Positions 52,530 through 59,813 of a DNA stretch of 64,000 nt are shown here, one piece after another. How positions within the stretch are numbered: position 1 is the stretch's first letter; each line of letters opens with the position of its first letter. Position numbers and translations under genes: made by a program. The notes under the pieces are model-generated. The model had not been told where the DNA came from, searched no databases, and saw only the letters and a list, made by a program, of their open reading frames with translations. The stretch spans positions 1-64,000 of the forward strand of contig JALCRP010000009.1 in NCBI GenBank assembly GCA_022652735.1, given 5' to 3'. Source of the stretch: Faecalibacterium sp. (GTDB taxonomy: Bacteria; Bacillota; Clostridia; Oscillospirales; Ruminococcaceae).

Positions 52530-53927
52530 ATGGACGAAAAATCGAATGCTTTTTTGGAAACACAGCCCATCGGGGCATTGATGCGAAAGTACGCGGTGCC
52601 GTGCATCATCTCTCTTTTGGTCGCGGCGCTTTATAACATCGTCGACCAAATTTTCATTGCCAACGCAAACTATCTCGGCTCTTACGGAAACGCCGCCAAC
52701 ACCGTGGTTTTTCCGCTCACCGTTGTGGCGCTTGCCATCGCCGTCATGATCGGCGACGGCTGCTGTGCATTTGTCAGCATCAGCCTCGGCGCAAACCGGA
52801 AAGAGGACGCACATAGAGGCATCGGCAGCGCCATTGTGCTTTGTGTGGCCGGCAGCCTTATTTTAACGACGCTGTACCTGATTTTTCAAGAGCCGATTTT
52901 GACGCTGTTCGGCGGCCGCGTCAACGCCCAAACCTTTCAGTGTGCCAAGGAATACTTTTTCTGGATCACCCTTGGCGTCCCGTTTTATATGTTCGGGCAG
53001 GCCATGAACCCCATCATCCGCTCGGACGGCAGCCCCCGGTTTGCGATGTTTTCCACGCTGGCGGGTGCTGTGGTGAATATCATTCTGGACCCGGTGTTTA
53101 TTTTCGGCTTCCGCTGGGGCATGGCAGGGGCGGCGGCGGCCACCGTGCTGGGGCAGGTATTGACGGCCGGGCTGGCCGCGTGGTATCTCTGCCACATGAA
53201 GGCCGTCCGGCTGGAGCGGCGCAGCTTCGGCATCCACGCAAAGTTGGCCGCCCGCTACCTTTCCCTTGGCATTTGCAGCTTTCTTTCGCAAATTTCTCTG
53301 GTTGCCGCAATGGCAGCCATCCAGAATATGACGCTGAAATACGGCGCGCTTGACCCTATTTTCGGGCAAGCCGCCTACGCACAAATCCCGATGGCGGTGC
53401 TTGGCATCGTCATGAAGTTTTTCCAGATCGTGATCTCCATCGCCGTGGGCATGGCGGCGGGCTGCATCCCGATTGTCGGCTACAACATGGGCGCCGGCCG
53501 CAAAGATCGTACCCTAAGCCTGTTTACGCATTTGCTCCTTGCCGAGGCCGCCGTGGGCGCGGCGGCGCTCGTGATCGTAGAAGTGTTCCCTGTCGCGCTC
53601 ATCGGCATTTTCGGCGCGGCGAACGAGAGCGTATACTACACCCAGTTTGCCGTAAAATGCTTCCGCATCTATTTGTGCATGATGGTATTCGCGACGGTAA
53701 ACAAGGCCACCTTCATCTATTTGCAATCCTTGGGCAAAGCGCTGCTTTCCACCCTGCTTTCTATGGTGCGGGAGGTTGTGTTCGGCGTCGGCTTTGCGCT
53801 TTTGTTGCCGATCTCTTGGGGGCTGGATGGCTTACTGTATTCCATGCCGGTATCGGATGTGCTCACATTTTTGATCTCCGCAGTTGTCATTGCATCCGTC
53901 TACCGCGGCGCACGGGCAAAGGCCTGA
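52530..53927 (+). CDS. MATE-family efflux transporter
   Basis: 465 residues, twelve helices in two bundles. Family features: PIGALMRKYAVPCIISLLVAALYNIVDQIFIAN start, the GDGCCAFVSISLGANRKEDAHRGIG loop and the internal repeat AAGCIPIVGYNMGAGRKDR in the second half. MATE proteins export cationic drugs and dyes by Na+ or H+ exchange; some clostridial members have other substrates. The ATG is 11 bases after GGAGGG. The leader with two terminator-like hairpins suggests conditional expression. A bidirectional terminator follows. Confidence 0.92.
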   Translation: MDEKSNAFLETQPIGALMRKYAVPCIISLLVAALYNIVDQIFIANANYLGSYGNAANTVVFPLTVVALAIAVMIGDGCCAFVSISLGANRKEDAHRGIGSAIVLCVAGSLILTTLYLIFQEPILTLFGGRVNAQTFQCAKEYFFWITLGVPFYMFGQAMNPIIRSDGSPRFAMFSTLAGAVVNIILDPVFIFGFRWGMAGAAAATVLGQVLTAGLAAWYLCHMKAVRLERRSFGIHAKLAARYLSLGICSFLSQISLVAAMAAIQNMTLKYGALDPIFGQAAYAQIPMAVLGIVMKFFQIVISIAVGMAAGCIPIVGYNMGAGRKDRTLSLFTHLLLAEAAVGAAALVIVEVFPVALIGIFGAANESVYYTQFAVKCFRIYLCMMVFATVNKATFIYLQSLGKALLSTLLSMVREVVFGVGFALLLPISWGLDGLLYSMPVSDVLTFLISAVVIASVYRGARAKA

Positions 53928-53978
53928 CATCTTGCCATTTTTCCGGCCGGCGGTTTTTGCCGCAGGCGCAGATACCAC

Positions 53979-54013
53979 AAAAGGGAGCTTGCCCGCCGGG
54001 CAAGCTCCCTTTT
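53979..54013. terminator. Bidirectional terminator between MATE and acetyltransferase genes
   Basis: AAAAGGGAGCTTGCCC / GGGCAAGCTCCCTTTT, 16 perfect pairs with a 3-base loop between convergent genes. Confidence 0.92.
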
Positions 54014-54037
54014 CAAATGCCAAAAATTTCCGCCGGA

Positions 54038-54667
54038 TCATTCCGCAAAAACATCCTCATCTATTTTTCGATCTTTGAAATAGTATTCTCTGTCGTGCTC
54101 GTTTACGGCGCGCAGCACCCTGCAGGGGTTGCCCACCGCCACTACATTCGAGGGCAGATCTTTTGTAACGACGCTGCCCGCGCCGACCACAACGTTGTCG
54201 CCGATGGTGATGCCCGGCATCACCAGCACGCCCGCGCCGAGCCAGCAGTTTTTGCCGATATGTACGGCGAAATTATACTGGTATCCCTTTTCCCGCAGCT
54301 CGGGCAGGATCGGATGCCCCGCCGTGGCAATTACAACGTTCGGCCCGAGCATCGTGGAATCGCCGATATAGATATGGGTATCGTCCACCAGCGTCAGGTT
54401 GAAATTGGCATAGACATTTTTCCCGAAATGCACATGCCCGCCGCCAAAGTTTGCGTGAAGCGGCGGCTCGATATAGCAGCCCTCGCCGATCTCGGCAAAC
54501 ATCTCTTTCAAAAGCGCTTCGCGTTTTTTCAGTTCGGTGGGGCGCGTCTGGTTGAAATCATAAAGGCGATCGAGCCGCTTTAGCTGCTCGCGCATAATCT
54601 CTGCATCGCCGGGCAAATATAGTTCTCCCGTATGCATCTTGTCCTTCATGCTTTTCGGTGTATGCAT
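54038..54667 (-). CDS. Sugar O-acetyltransferase (maltose acetyltransferase type)
   Basis: 209 residues. The N-terminal Mac-type helical segment (GELYLPGDAEIMREQLKRLDRLYDFNQTRP) is followed by left-handed beta-helix hexapeptide repeats (residues about 70-185). The acetyl-CoA site residues include NFNLTLVDDTHIYIGD and the catalytic His in ATAGHPI. It acetylates sugars such as glucose or maltose, perhaps as detoxification; the natural substrate is uncertain. AAAGGAGG precedes the ATG. It lies 63 bases after the kinase remnant on the same strand. Confidence 0.92.
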   Translation of the reverse strand: MHTPKSMKDKMHTGELYLPGDAEIMREQLKRLDRLYDFNQTRPTELKKREALLKEMFAEIGEGCYIEPPLHANFGGGHVHFGKNVYANFNLTLVDDTHIYIGDSTMLGPNVVIATAGHPILPELREKGYQYNFAVHIGKNCWLGAGVLVMPGITIGDNVVVGAGSVVTKDLPSNVVAVGNPCRVLRAVNEHDREYYFKDRKIDEDVFAE

Positions 54668-54730
54668 CGAAACTTCCTCCTTTAAGGCCGTTTTTTTCGT
54701 TTTGCGCTATCCGGGCGCAGGGCATCTGTT

Positions 54731-55403
54731 TCAGCATTTTTCTTTTCCGATCTGCTCTGCCAGCGCCTGATACAGTGCCTGTGGATCGATCGGCTTCGGC
54801 AGATGCGCGTTCATCCCTGCCGCGAGGCTCGCTTTTACATCCTCCGCAAAGGCGTTAGCGCTCATGGCGAGGATGGGGACGCTTTTTGCGTCCGGCCGAG
54901 ATAACTTGCGGATTCTGCGGGCCGCTTCCAGCCCATCCATCACCGGCATGCGGATGTCCATCAAAATCGCCGCGTAAAAATCCTCGGCGGATGTATCGAA
55001 CCTCTCCACAGCCTCTTGGCCGTTTCGTGCCCAATCGGTAATAACGCCCTCTTTGCTCAACAGCTTTTCCGCGATCTGCTTATTCAGCGGATGATCCTCG
55101 CAAAGCAGCATAAGATGCGCACGGCAGATAGGTAATATGGATGTTGACGTTTTCGGCGGCGGCATCCAGAATGTTGCGGATGATGCCGTTCACTTCGCCG
55201 CCTTTATCCACAAAGCAATACGGCACCCAGCTGGTATCCATCGCGATGGATAGCTCCAGCGGTGCATCCTGTGGCGTTTGCTCTGCATTTGCCGCCATGC
55301 AGGGCATCGGGCGCACGGCCACACACAGCAGCGCCCATGCAAAAAGGGCACCTGCCGCTTTCCGCAGGCCCTGCCGGATTGTGCGTTGTTTTCCTTTATA
55401 CAA
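54731..55403 (-). pseudogene. Deletion remnant of a hybrid sensor kinase (sensor start fused out of frame to receiver)
   Basis: Two overlapping open frames on the minus strand make sense only as pieces of one large gene. The upper piece (55403 to about 55130) encodes a signal peptide and the first ~60 residues of an SBP-type sensor (LSIAMDTSWVPYCFVDKGGEVNG). The lower piece (about 55125 to 54731) encodes a nearly complete receiver: LCEDHPLNKQIAEKLL, phospho-Asp in ILMDIRMPVMDG and Lys in LPKPIDPQ. The transmembrane, HisKA and HATPase parts are missing and the frame shifts at the junction near 55125. The receiver resembles the C-terminal receiver of the PAS kinase at 35757. Start looks like TTG with a weak site. 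Receiver alone could still be made from an internal start, but none is well placed. Confidence 0.75.
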
Positions 55404-55649
55404 GAAGTTCCACCCACCCTTTTTGCGAATCTTGTCTAATAAGGTGAGTTTAGCACAGGAAAAGCGCTATTGCCAGCATAATACGAACGATTTTCACTGT
55501 CTTGCCTTTCATTTTGCCACGCCGGCGCATGCCTTGCCGCGCAAAATGCCGCCGACGCACGCGCGCCGGAACGCGGCATCGACAAAAAACAAGATGGACG
55601 ACCCTCCTAGCGCCATCCAAAAAAAAGCAAATATTTTTTTAGGGAATAC

Positions 55650-55669
55650 ATATTGACATTCATCAATAT
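55650..55669. promoter_or_regulatory. ArsR/SmtB-type operator
   Basis: Perfect dyad ATATTGA-N6-TCAATAT covering the -35 of the operon promoter. A second, weaker dyad ATAGA-N6-TCTAT (55687-55702) sits at the transcription start. Confidence 0.65.
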
Positions 55670-55681
55670 ATGCTTTATATT
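55653..55681 (+). promoter_or_regulatory. Promoter of the ArsR-permease-thioredoxin operon
   Basis: Perfect TTGACA (55653-55658), 17-base spacer, TATATT (55676-55681). Confidence 0.75.
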
Positions 55682-55716
55682 TTCATATAGACAAATATCT
55701 ATGTGAGGTGATAAGC

Positions 55717-56019
55717 ATGAATACGATCGACGTCGCCTTGATCTGCAAGGCTTTAGGGGATGCCAACCGCCTGCAAATCGTGCAAATGCTGGCCGACGGA
55801 GAAAAGTGTGGCTGCAAGCTGTTGGAGGCCTTTGCCATTACGCAGCCGACGCTTTCGCACCACATGAAGGTGCTGTGCGAGTGCGGCTTGGTTCAGGTGC
55901 GCAAGGTAGGGAAATGGAGCCACTACTCCCTAAACTGTGCGGTATTTTTCGCTTTTCAGCAGTTTATCGGCGGCCTTGCCTGCTGCCAAAATGAAAAGCA
56001 CGGAGGCAGCTGCACATGA
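55717..56019 (+). CDS. ArsR/SmtB-family metalloregulator
   Basis: 100 residues. Winged helix with ALGDANRLQIVQML, then the metal-site type ELLEAFAITQPTLSHHMKVLCECGLVQ with GEKCGCKLLE: Cys residues in the KCGCK segment at the start of the recognition helix suggest an arsenic/antimony-type thiol sensor. A C-terminal CCQNEKHGGSC adds further cysteines. It represses until the ligand binds. The start is the ATG with GAGGTG upstream. The operator dyad lies over its promoter. Its stop overlaps the permease start by four bases. Confidence 0.9.
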   Translation: MNTIDVALICKALGDANRLQIVQMLADGEKCGCKLLEAFAITQPTLSHHMKVLCECGLVQVRKVGKWSHYSLNCAVFFAFQQFIGGLACCQNEKHGGSCT

Positions 56020-57014
56020 TCTGGAACTTTGTACAAAATCAAATTCTCGGCATGAAATGGCTGAACGCCTTGCTCGGCCGTCTGCTCGGCGCGCTGGGGC
56101 TGGATACTTCCACGCGCTGGGGCGGCAGCATCCAGTTCTTTCTTTACGATGTTATCAAAATCACCGTGCTGCTGTGCTGCCTGATCTTTTTGATCTCCTA
56201 TCTTCAAAGCTATTTTCCGCCGGAGCGCAGCAAAAAGATCATGGGCCGTTTCCACGGCATTTGGGCCAACGCCATCGCCGCGCTGCTGGGCACGGTAACG
56301 CCGTTTTGCTCATGCTCGTCCATCCCGCTGTTTATCGGCTTTACAAGCGCCGGGCTGCCGTTGGGCGTAACCTTTTCGTTTTTGATCTCCTCGCCTATGG
56401 TAGATCTCGGTTCGCTCGTTTTGCTGATGAGCATTTTTGGCAGCAAAGTAGCGCTGGCTTATGTTTTGCTAGGGCTGGTCGTGGCCGTGGCCGGCGGCAA
56501 CCTGATCGAAAAGCTCCACATGGAAGATCAGGTAGAAGCCTTTATCCGCCGCGCCGGTGCGGTGGACATCGAATCGCCCACGCTAACGCAAAAAGAGCGG
56601 TTGCTCTATGCCAAAGAGCAGGTAGCGTCCACCTTCCGAAAAGTTTTTCCCTATATTTTGATCGGTGTCGGCATCGGCGCGGTAATCCACAACTGGATTC
56701 CCGAAGCATGGATCGAAACCGTGCTGGGCAGCCGCAACCCCTTGGGCGTAATTTTGGCCACTGCGCTGGGCGTACCGATGTACGCCGATATTTTCGGCAC
56801 TATCCCTGTGGCGGAAGCGCTGTTGTATAAAGGCGCTCAGCTCGGCACGGTACTTTCTTTTATGATGGCCGTCACAACCCTGAGCCTGCCTTCCCTCATT
56901 ATGCTGCGCAAGGCGGTAAAGCCAAAGCTGCTCGCGCTGTTTGTCGCCATTTGTACGGTAGGGATCATCCTTGTCGGGTATCTGTTTAACGCATTTTCGT
57001 TTTTCTTTCTTTAA
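56016..57014 (+). CDS. Permease of the ArsP/YraQ (UPF0718) family
   Basis: 332 residues, eight or more helices. The family motif TPFCSCSSIPLFIG (about residues 104-117) contains the two cysteines typical of ArsP-like permeases. GVPMYADIFGTIPVAEAL in the second half is the mirrored conserved loop. ArsP exports trivalent organoarsenicals; other family members have unproven substrates. The operon with an ArsR regulator and a thioredoxin-like protein is the usual setting, so thiol-reactive metalloid or organic arsenical export is likely, but the substrate is inferred. Confidence 0.88.
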   Translation: MIWNFVQNQILGMKWLNALLGRLLGALGLDTSTRWGGSIQFFLYDVIKITVLLCCLIFLISYLQSYFPPERSKKIMGRFHGIWANAIAALLGTVTPFCSCSSIPLFIGFTSAGLPLGVTFSFLISSPMVDLGSLVLLMSIFGSKVALAYVLLGLVVAVAGGNLIEKLHMEDQVEAFIRRAGAVDIESPTLTQKERLLYAKEQVASTFRKVFPYILIGVGIGAVIHNWIPEAWIETVLGSRNPLGVILATALGVPMYADIFGTIPVAEALLYKGAQLGTVLSFMMAVTTLSLPSLIMLRKAVKPKLLALFVAICTVGIILVGYLFNAFSFFFL

Positions 57015-57036
57015 TTTTTTATAGGAGGCTTTTCAG

Positions 57037-57465
57037 ATGAGTGTATTTGGATTTGGCAAGAAAAAGCAAGCGGAAGAGACGCCGGTGCCGTGCGCCTGCG
57101 GCGGCATGTGCAAGCCCTCGGAGATCGCGGCCAAGCAAGCGGCCGAAGCAAAAGCGGCGGAAAATGCCGGCTGCTGCGGCGCTAAGCCGTCGGCAGATGC
57201 CGAGGCGGTAAAAGCGGGCGGCGCTTCCGTCAAAGTGCTTGGCTCAGGCTGCGCAAAGTGCAACGCGCTGGAAGCCGCCACGGTAGAAGCGCTCGAAGCG
57301 CTCGGTATGGATACCGCCATCGATCACGTCACAGATTTTGCGCAGATCGCCGCTTACGGCGTAATGACTACCCCGGCGCTTGTTGTGGACGGCAAGGTGG
57401 TTTGCTATGGCAAGGTGCTGAAGAAAGAGCAAGTCATAACGCTTTTGCAAAAAGTACGAGGCTAA
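57037..57465 (+). CDS. Thioredoxin-like protein with cysteine-rich N-terminal extension
   Basis: 142 residues. Residues about 65-142 match the small TM0996/MTH895-type thioredoxin fold: KVLGSGCAKCNALEA with the CxxC active site, a cis-Pro in GVMTTPALVVDGKV and a final helix. The first ~60 residues are an unusual extension with CACGGMC and GCCG clusters separated by an Ala/Glu/Lys helix. It could bind metalloid or act as a thiol buffer. Third gene of the ArsR operon, 22 bases after the permease; probably supplies electrons for thiol or arsenical handling. Confidence 0.88.
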   Translation: MSVFGFGKKKQAEETPVPCACGGMCKPSEIAAKQAAEAKAAENAGCCGAKPSADAEAVKAGGASVKVLGSGCAKCNALEAATVEALEALGMDTAIDHVTDFAQIAAYGVMTTPALVVDGKVVCYGKVLKKEQVITLLQKVRG

Positions 57466-57470
57466 TACAC

Positions 57471-57510
57471 GGGGCGGCACCGCAAAAGCGGCGCCGCCCC
57501 TTTCTTTTTA
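57471..57510. terminator. Terminator of the ArsR operon (bidirectional)
   Basis: GGGGCGGC / GCCGCCCC with an inner CGC/GCG helix and AAAA loop, followed by TTTCTTTTTA. The stop of the convergent symporter gene lies at its edge. Confidence 0.82.
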
Positions 57511-58854
57511 TTCTTTCGCAATCGTGCGGGCTACGGTATCCTCGTGGTATTTGAGGAAAACCAGCCCGCCCGCAAGGCACAGCACGGCAGCAACCACAGC
57601 GGAAACGCGGTAGCCAAAGCCGTTTTGCCCAATGCCCGCCAGCGCTGTGAAGATCAGCATCGCCGCCGATTGGCCCAACTTAAACGCAAACGTGCGCGCC
57701 GCATAAAACATGCCCTCGCGGTTTTCGTGCGTCGTCACAGCGTCCGCCTCGGCAATATCGGCCACCACAGCCTGCGGCAGAATGCCCAGCACTGCCATCG
57801 GAACCGCCGCCAACCCGGACACAATCAGCCCGCAGCCAAGGCCGGTAAAGCCCGCCATGCCGCTAAAGGTTGTAAGCAGAAAAACTGCGCTGAAAAACAG
57901 GAAGGCAAACGAGACAAGCTTTTTCTTGCCCCATTTTTTCGCCAGCAGGTTGACGGGCACATAGAAAACCAGCGAGAGCAGCGTCATCAGCGCAAACAGT
58001 ACAAAGCTCATGCCGGCATCGAGCTTCATCAGCACGGTGATGTAAAAAGGCAGCCCCGTCTGAAAGATCGTCAGCGCAATCCAATAGAGAATATCGGATT
58101 TGACAAAGGTTTGAAACTCCTTATTGCGGAAGGTTTTTACAAGGCTTTTCACGCCCGGCGTTTGGCTTGGCGTAGTATCGGCAAACTCGGCCTCTTTCAG
58201 TGTCAGCGCAGGCACCAGCATAGCCGCCAGCGCCACCACGGCGAAAATCGCCACCGTTATGCGCAGCGAGCCGACATACCCAAACCGCGGCGCAAACGCC
58301 CCAGCCACATTGGGCAGCAGATATGCCGTGCCGGTGCCCAGAAAAAACGTAACCGAGATATAGGTGGAAACATTGATGCGGTCCTTCGGCGTTTTACCCA
58401 GCTCCGGGATCAGGGCGTTGAACGGTGTGCAATAAAGGGTGAGGAAGAGATAAAACAACACCAGCGCCGCCAGCAGATAGAAGTTGTTCCAGAGGCTAAC
58501 GCCGCTGACCGGCGCCATAAATACCAGCACCGTAACCGCGGCAAACGGCAGGGCCGCGCCCCGCAAAAACGGGATGCGCCGCCCGGCCTTGCTCTTGCAG
58601 CGGTCAGAAAGAGAAGCAACCCACGGGTCGGTTACCGCATCAAAGATGCGGCAGACGGCCGTAATCAGCCCCAGCACGGTCAGGCCCAAAAACACCGCGC
58701 CCTGTGTGATAAATAGCGTCTGCCCGGCGCTGACGGTTTCTGCGCTGGGCTGATAGAAGAACACCAGCCAGTTGGTGATCACGCCCGACAAAAGCGACCA
58801 TCCGAACTGCCCGACGGCAAAAAGCCAGAGCATTTTATTGGTGACGGGTTTCAT
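57508..58854 (-). CDS. GPH-family (glycoside-pentoside-hexuronide) sugar:cation symporter
   Basis: 448 residues, twelve helices of the MFS fold. The GPH hallmark between helices 2 and 3 is clear: CRIFDAVTDPWVASLSDRCKSKAGRRIPFLRGAALP. Also typical are the LYCTPFNALIPEL segment of helix 4-5 and LLAKKWGKKKL in the central loop. No EIIA-like C-terminal domain is present. GPH proteins import oligosaccharides or glycosides with Na+ or H+; the substrate is unknown. It follows a TetR gene by 38 bases and is presumably controlled by it. Confidence 0.88.
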   Translation of the reverse strand: MKPVTNKMLWLFAVGQFGWSLLSGVITNWLVFFYQPSAETVSAGQTLFITQGAVFLGLTVLGLITAVCRIFDAVTDPWVASLSDRCKSKAGRRIPFLRGAALPFAAVTVLVFMAPVSGVSLWNNFYLLAALVLFYLFLTLYCTPFNALIPELGKTPKDRINVSTYISVTFFLGTGTAYLLPNVAGAFAPRFGYVGSLRITVAIFAVVALAAMLVPALTLKEAEFADTTPSQTPGVKSLVKTFRNKEFQTFVKSDILYWIALTIFQTGLPFYITVLMKLDAGMSFVLFALMTLLSLVFYVPVNLLAKKWGKKKLVSFAFLFFSAVFLLTTFSGMAGFTGLGCGLIVSGLAAVPMAVLGILPQAVVADIAEADAVTTHENREGMFYAARTFAFKLGQSAAMLIFTALAGIGQNGFGYRVSAVVAAVLCLAGGLVFLKYHEDTVARTIAKE

Positions 58855-58892
58855 ACAGATTCTTCCTTTCTTTTCGTGCGGCAAGGGGCATT

Positions 58893-59549
58893 TTATACGG
58901 TTGGCGCGGCTTTCAAATAGTACAGCGTTATATCCACCAGCCGGGCCAGCTCTGCATCCTTATCGGCAACCGCATCGCTGGGCAGCACATCGCCGGCCAA
59001 AAATTTCTGGCTGACGGCCATCAGCGCATGCGAGACGGACGCATACACCAACGCAGCCGGCAGCCCCGGCCGTGCGCTGCCCTCGCGGCAGGCCTTTTCG
59101 TAGGCCGCCTCAAACAGCGGGTAGAGATCCAGCACATGCGCCTGATACGACAGCAGCTTTTCCGGCGGCACCTTCTCGGCGAGGACGAAACGGTCGAACT
59201 GCTGTACAAAGCGCAAAAAGGGCTGCTGCTCACGGTACAGGCGCAGAAAAAAGCCCAACAGCTCCTCAATTTGCGCCATGCCGGATTTGCTGCGGTAGCC
59301 GTCCGTTTCAAAAATGCCGTCAAACAGGCGCAGCAGATCTTTCCAAAGCAGCGCGCCGGCTTCGACTACAATGCCCGCCTTTGTGCCGTAGTAGCGGTAA
59401 AGCGTGGCAACCCCGATGTCGCAGGCCTTGGCAATATCTGTCATCGCCACCGGCTCGATGCCGTTTTTCAAAAACAGCCCAGCAGCCGTCATTACGATGC
59501 TTTCCCGCCAATCTGCCTTGCGGCGCTCCTCATCCTGCGGACAGCGCAC
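58893..59549 (-). CDS. TetR/AcrR-family regulator of the GPH symporter operon
   Basis: 218 residues. HTH: RESIVMTAAGLFLKNGIEPVAMTDIAKACDIGVATLYRYYGTKAGI (about 14-60). C-terminal helices carry no known subgroup mark. I choose the GTG start because GGGGGAG lies seven bases upstream; the in-frame ATG codons upstream have no ribosome site and overlap the operator region. A perfect palindrome (59589-59605) over the -10 region of its own promoter points to autorepression and control of the downstream symporter. Confidence 0.85.
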   Translation of the reverse strand: MRCPQDEERRKADWRESIVMTAAGLFLKNGIEPVAMTDIAKACDIGVATLYRYYGTKAGIVVEAGALLWKDLLRLFDGIFETDGYRSKSGMAQIEELLGFFLRLYREQQPFLRFVQQFDRFVLAEKVPPEKLLSYQAHVLDLYPLFEAAYEKACREGSARPGLPAALVYASVSHALMAVSQKFLAGDVLPSDAVADKDAELARLVDITLYYLKAAPTV

Positions 59550-59588
59550 CGGGCAACTCCCCCTTCTCATAGTGGTATACGTTCTTAC

Positions 59589-59605
59589 TGATAGATAGAC
59601 TATCA
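59589..59605. promoter_or_regulatory. Operator-like palindrome of the TetR-GPH operon
   Basis: TGATAG-N5-CTATCA, perfect six-base arms, covering the -10 and transcription start. Confidence 0.7.
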
Positions 59606-59625
59606 TTTTGAAAGAGCGGTGTCAA
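59597..59625 (-). promoter_or_regulatory. Promoter of the TetR-GPH operon
   Basis: Minus strand perfect TTGACA (59620-59625), 17-base spacer, TAGTCT (59597-59602). Confidence 0.6.
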
Positions 59626-59754
59626 GCCTACCGCCGCCTATGCTTGTTGCGTTTTCTATGCTGTCAGTTTTTGTGCTTTATTTTGTCAGGTTTTCTATGC
59701 TTTGTGCTGCTAAGCGGCAAAAGTTGCGCGCAGGGCGTATAAAACTTCTATCAT

Positions 59755-59800
59755 AAAAAGGCGGGCACCACATATTTCTCCGTGAAGTGCCCGCCCTTTT
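59755..59800. terminator. Terminator after the FAD oxidoreductase operon
   Basis: GGCGGGCAC / GTGCCCGCC, nine pairs, 18-base loop, A-run and T-run on the two sides, so usable in both directions. It ends the minus-strand operon. Confidence 0.8.
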
Positions 59801-59813
59801 TCTTTTAGCTATT

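Larger units (their letters stand above)
55404..55716. other. Intergenic region between kinase remnant and ArsR operon
   Basis: The right 70 bases carry the ArsR-operon promoter and operator-like dyads. The rest (55404-55645) shows no gene and no structure I can name; part may be the upstream region of the lost kinase gene. Confidence 0.75.

Noticed and set aside
54731..55165. Stand-alone single-domain response regulator
   Set aside because: The receiver has no well-placed start or ribosome site and is directly preceded, in another frame, by a truncated kinase sensor; a deletion remnant explains both.
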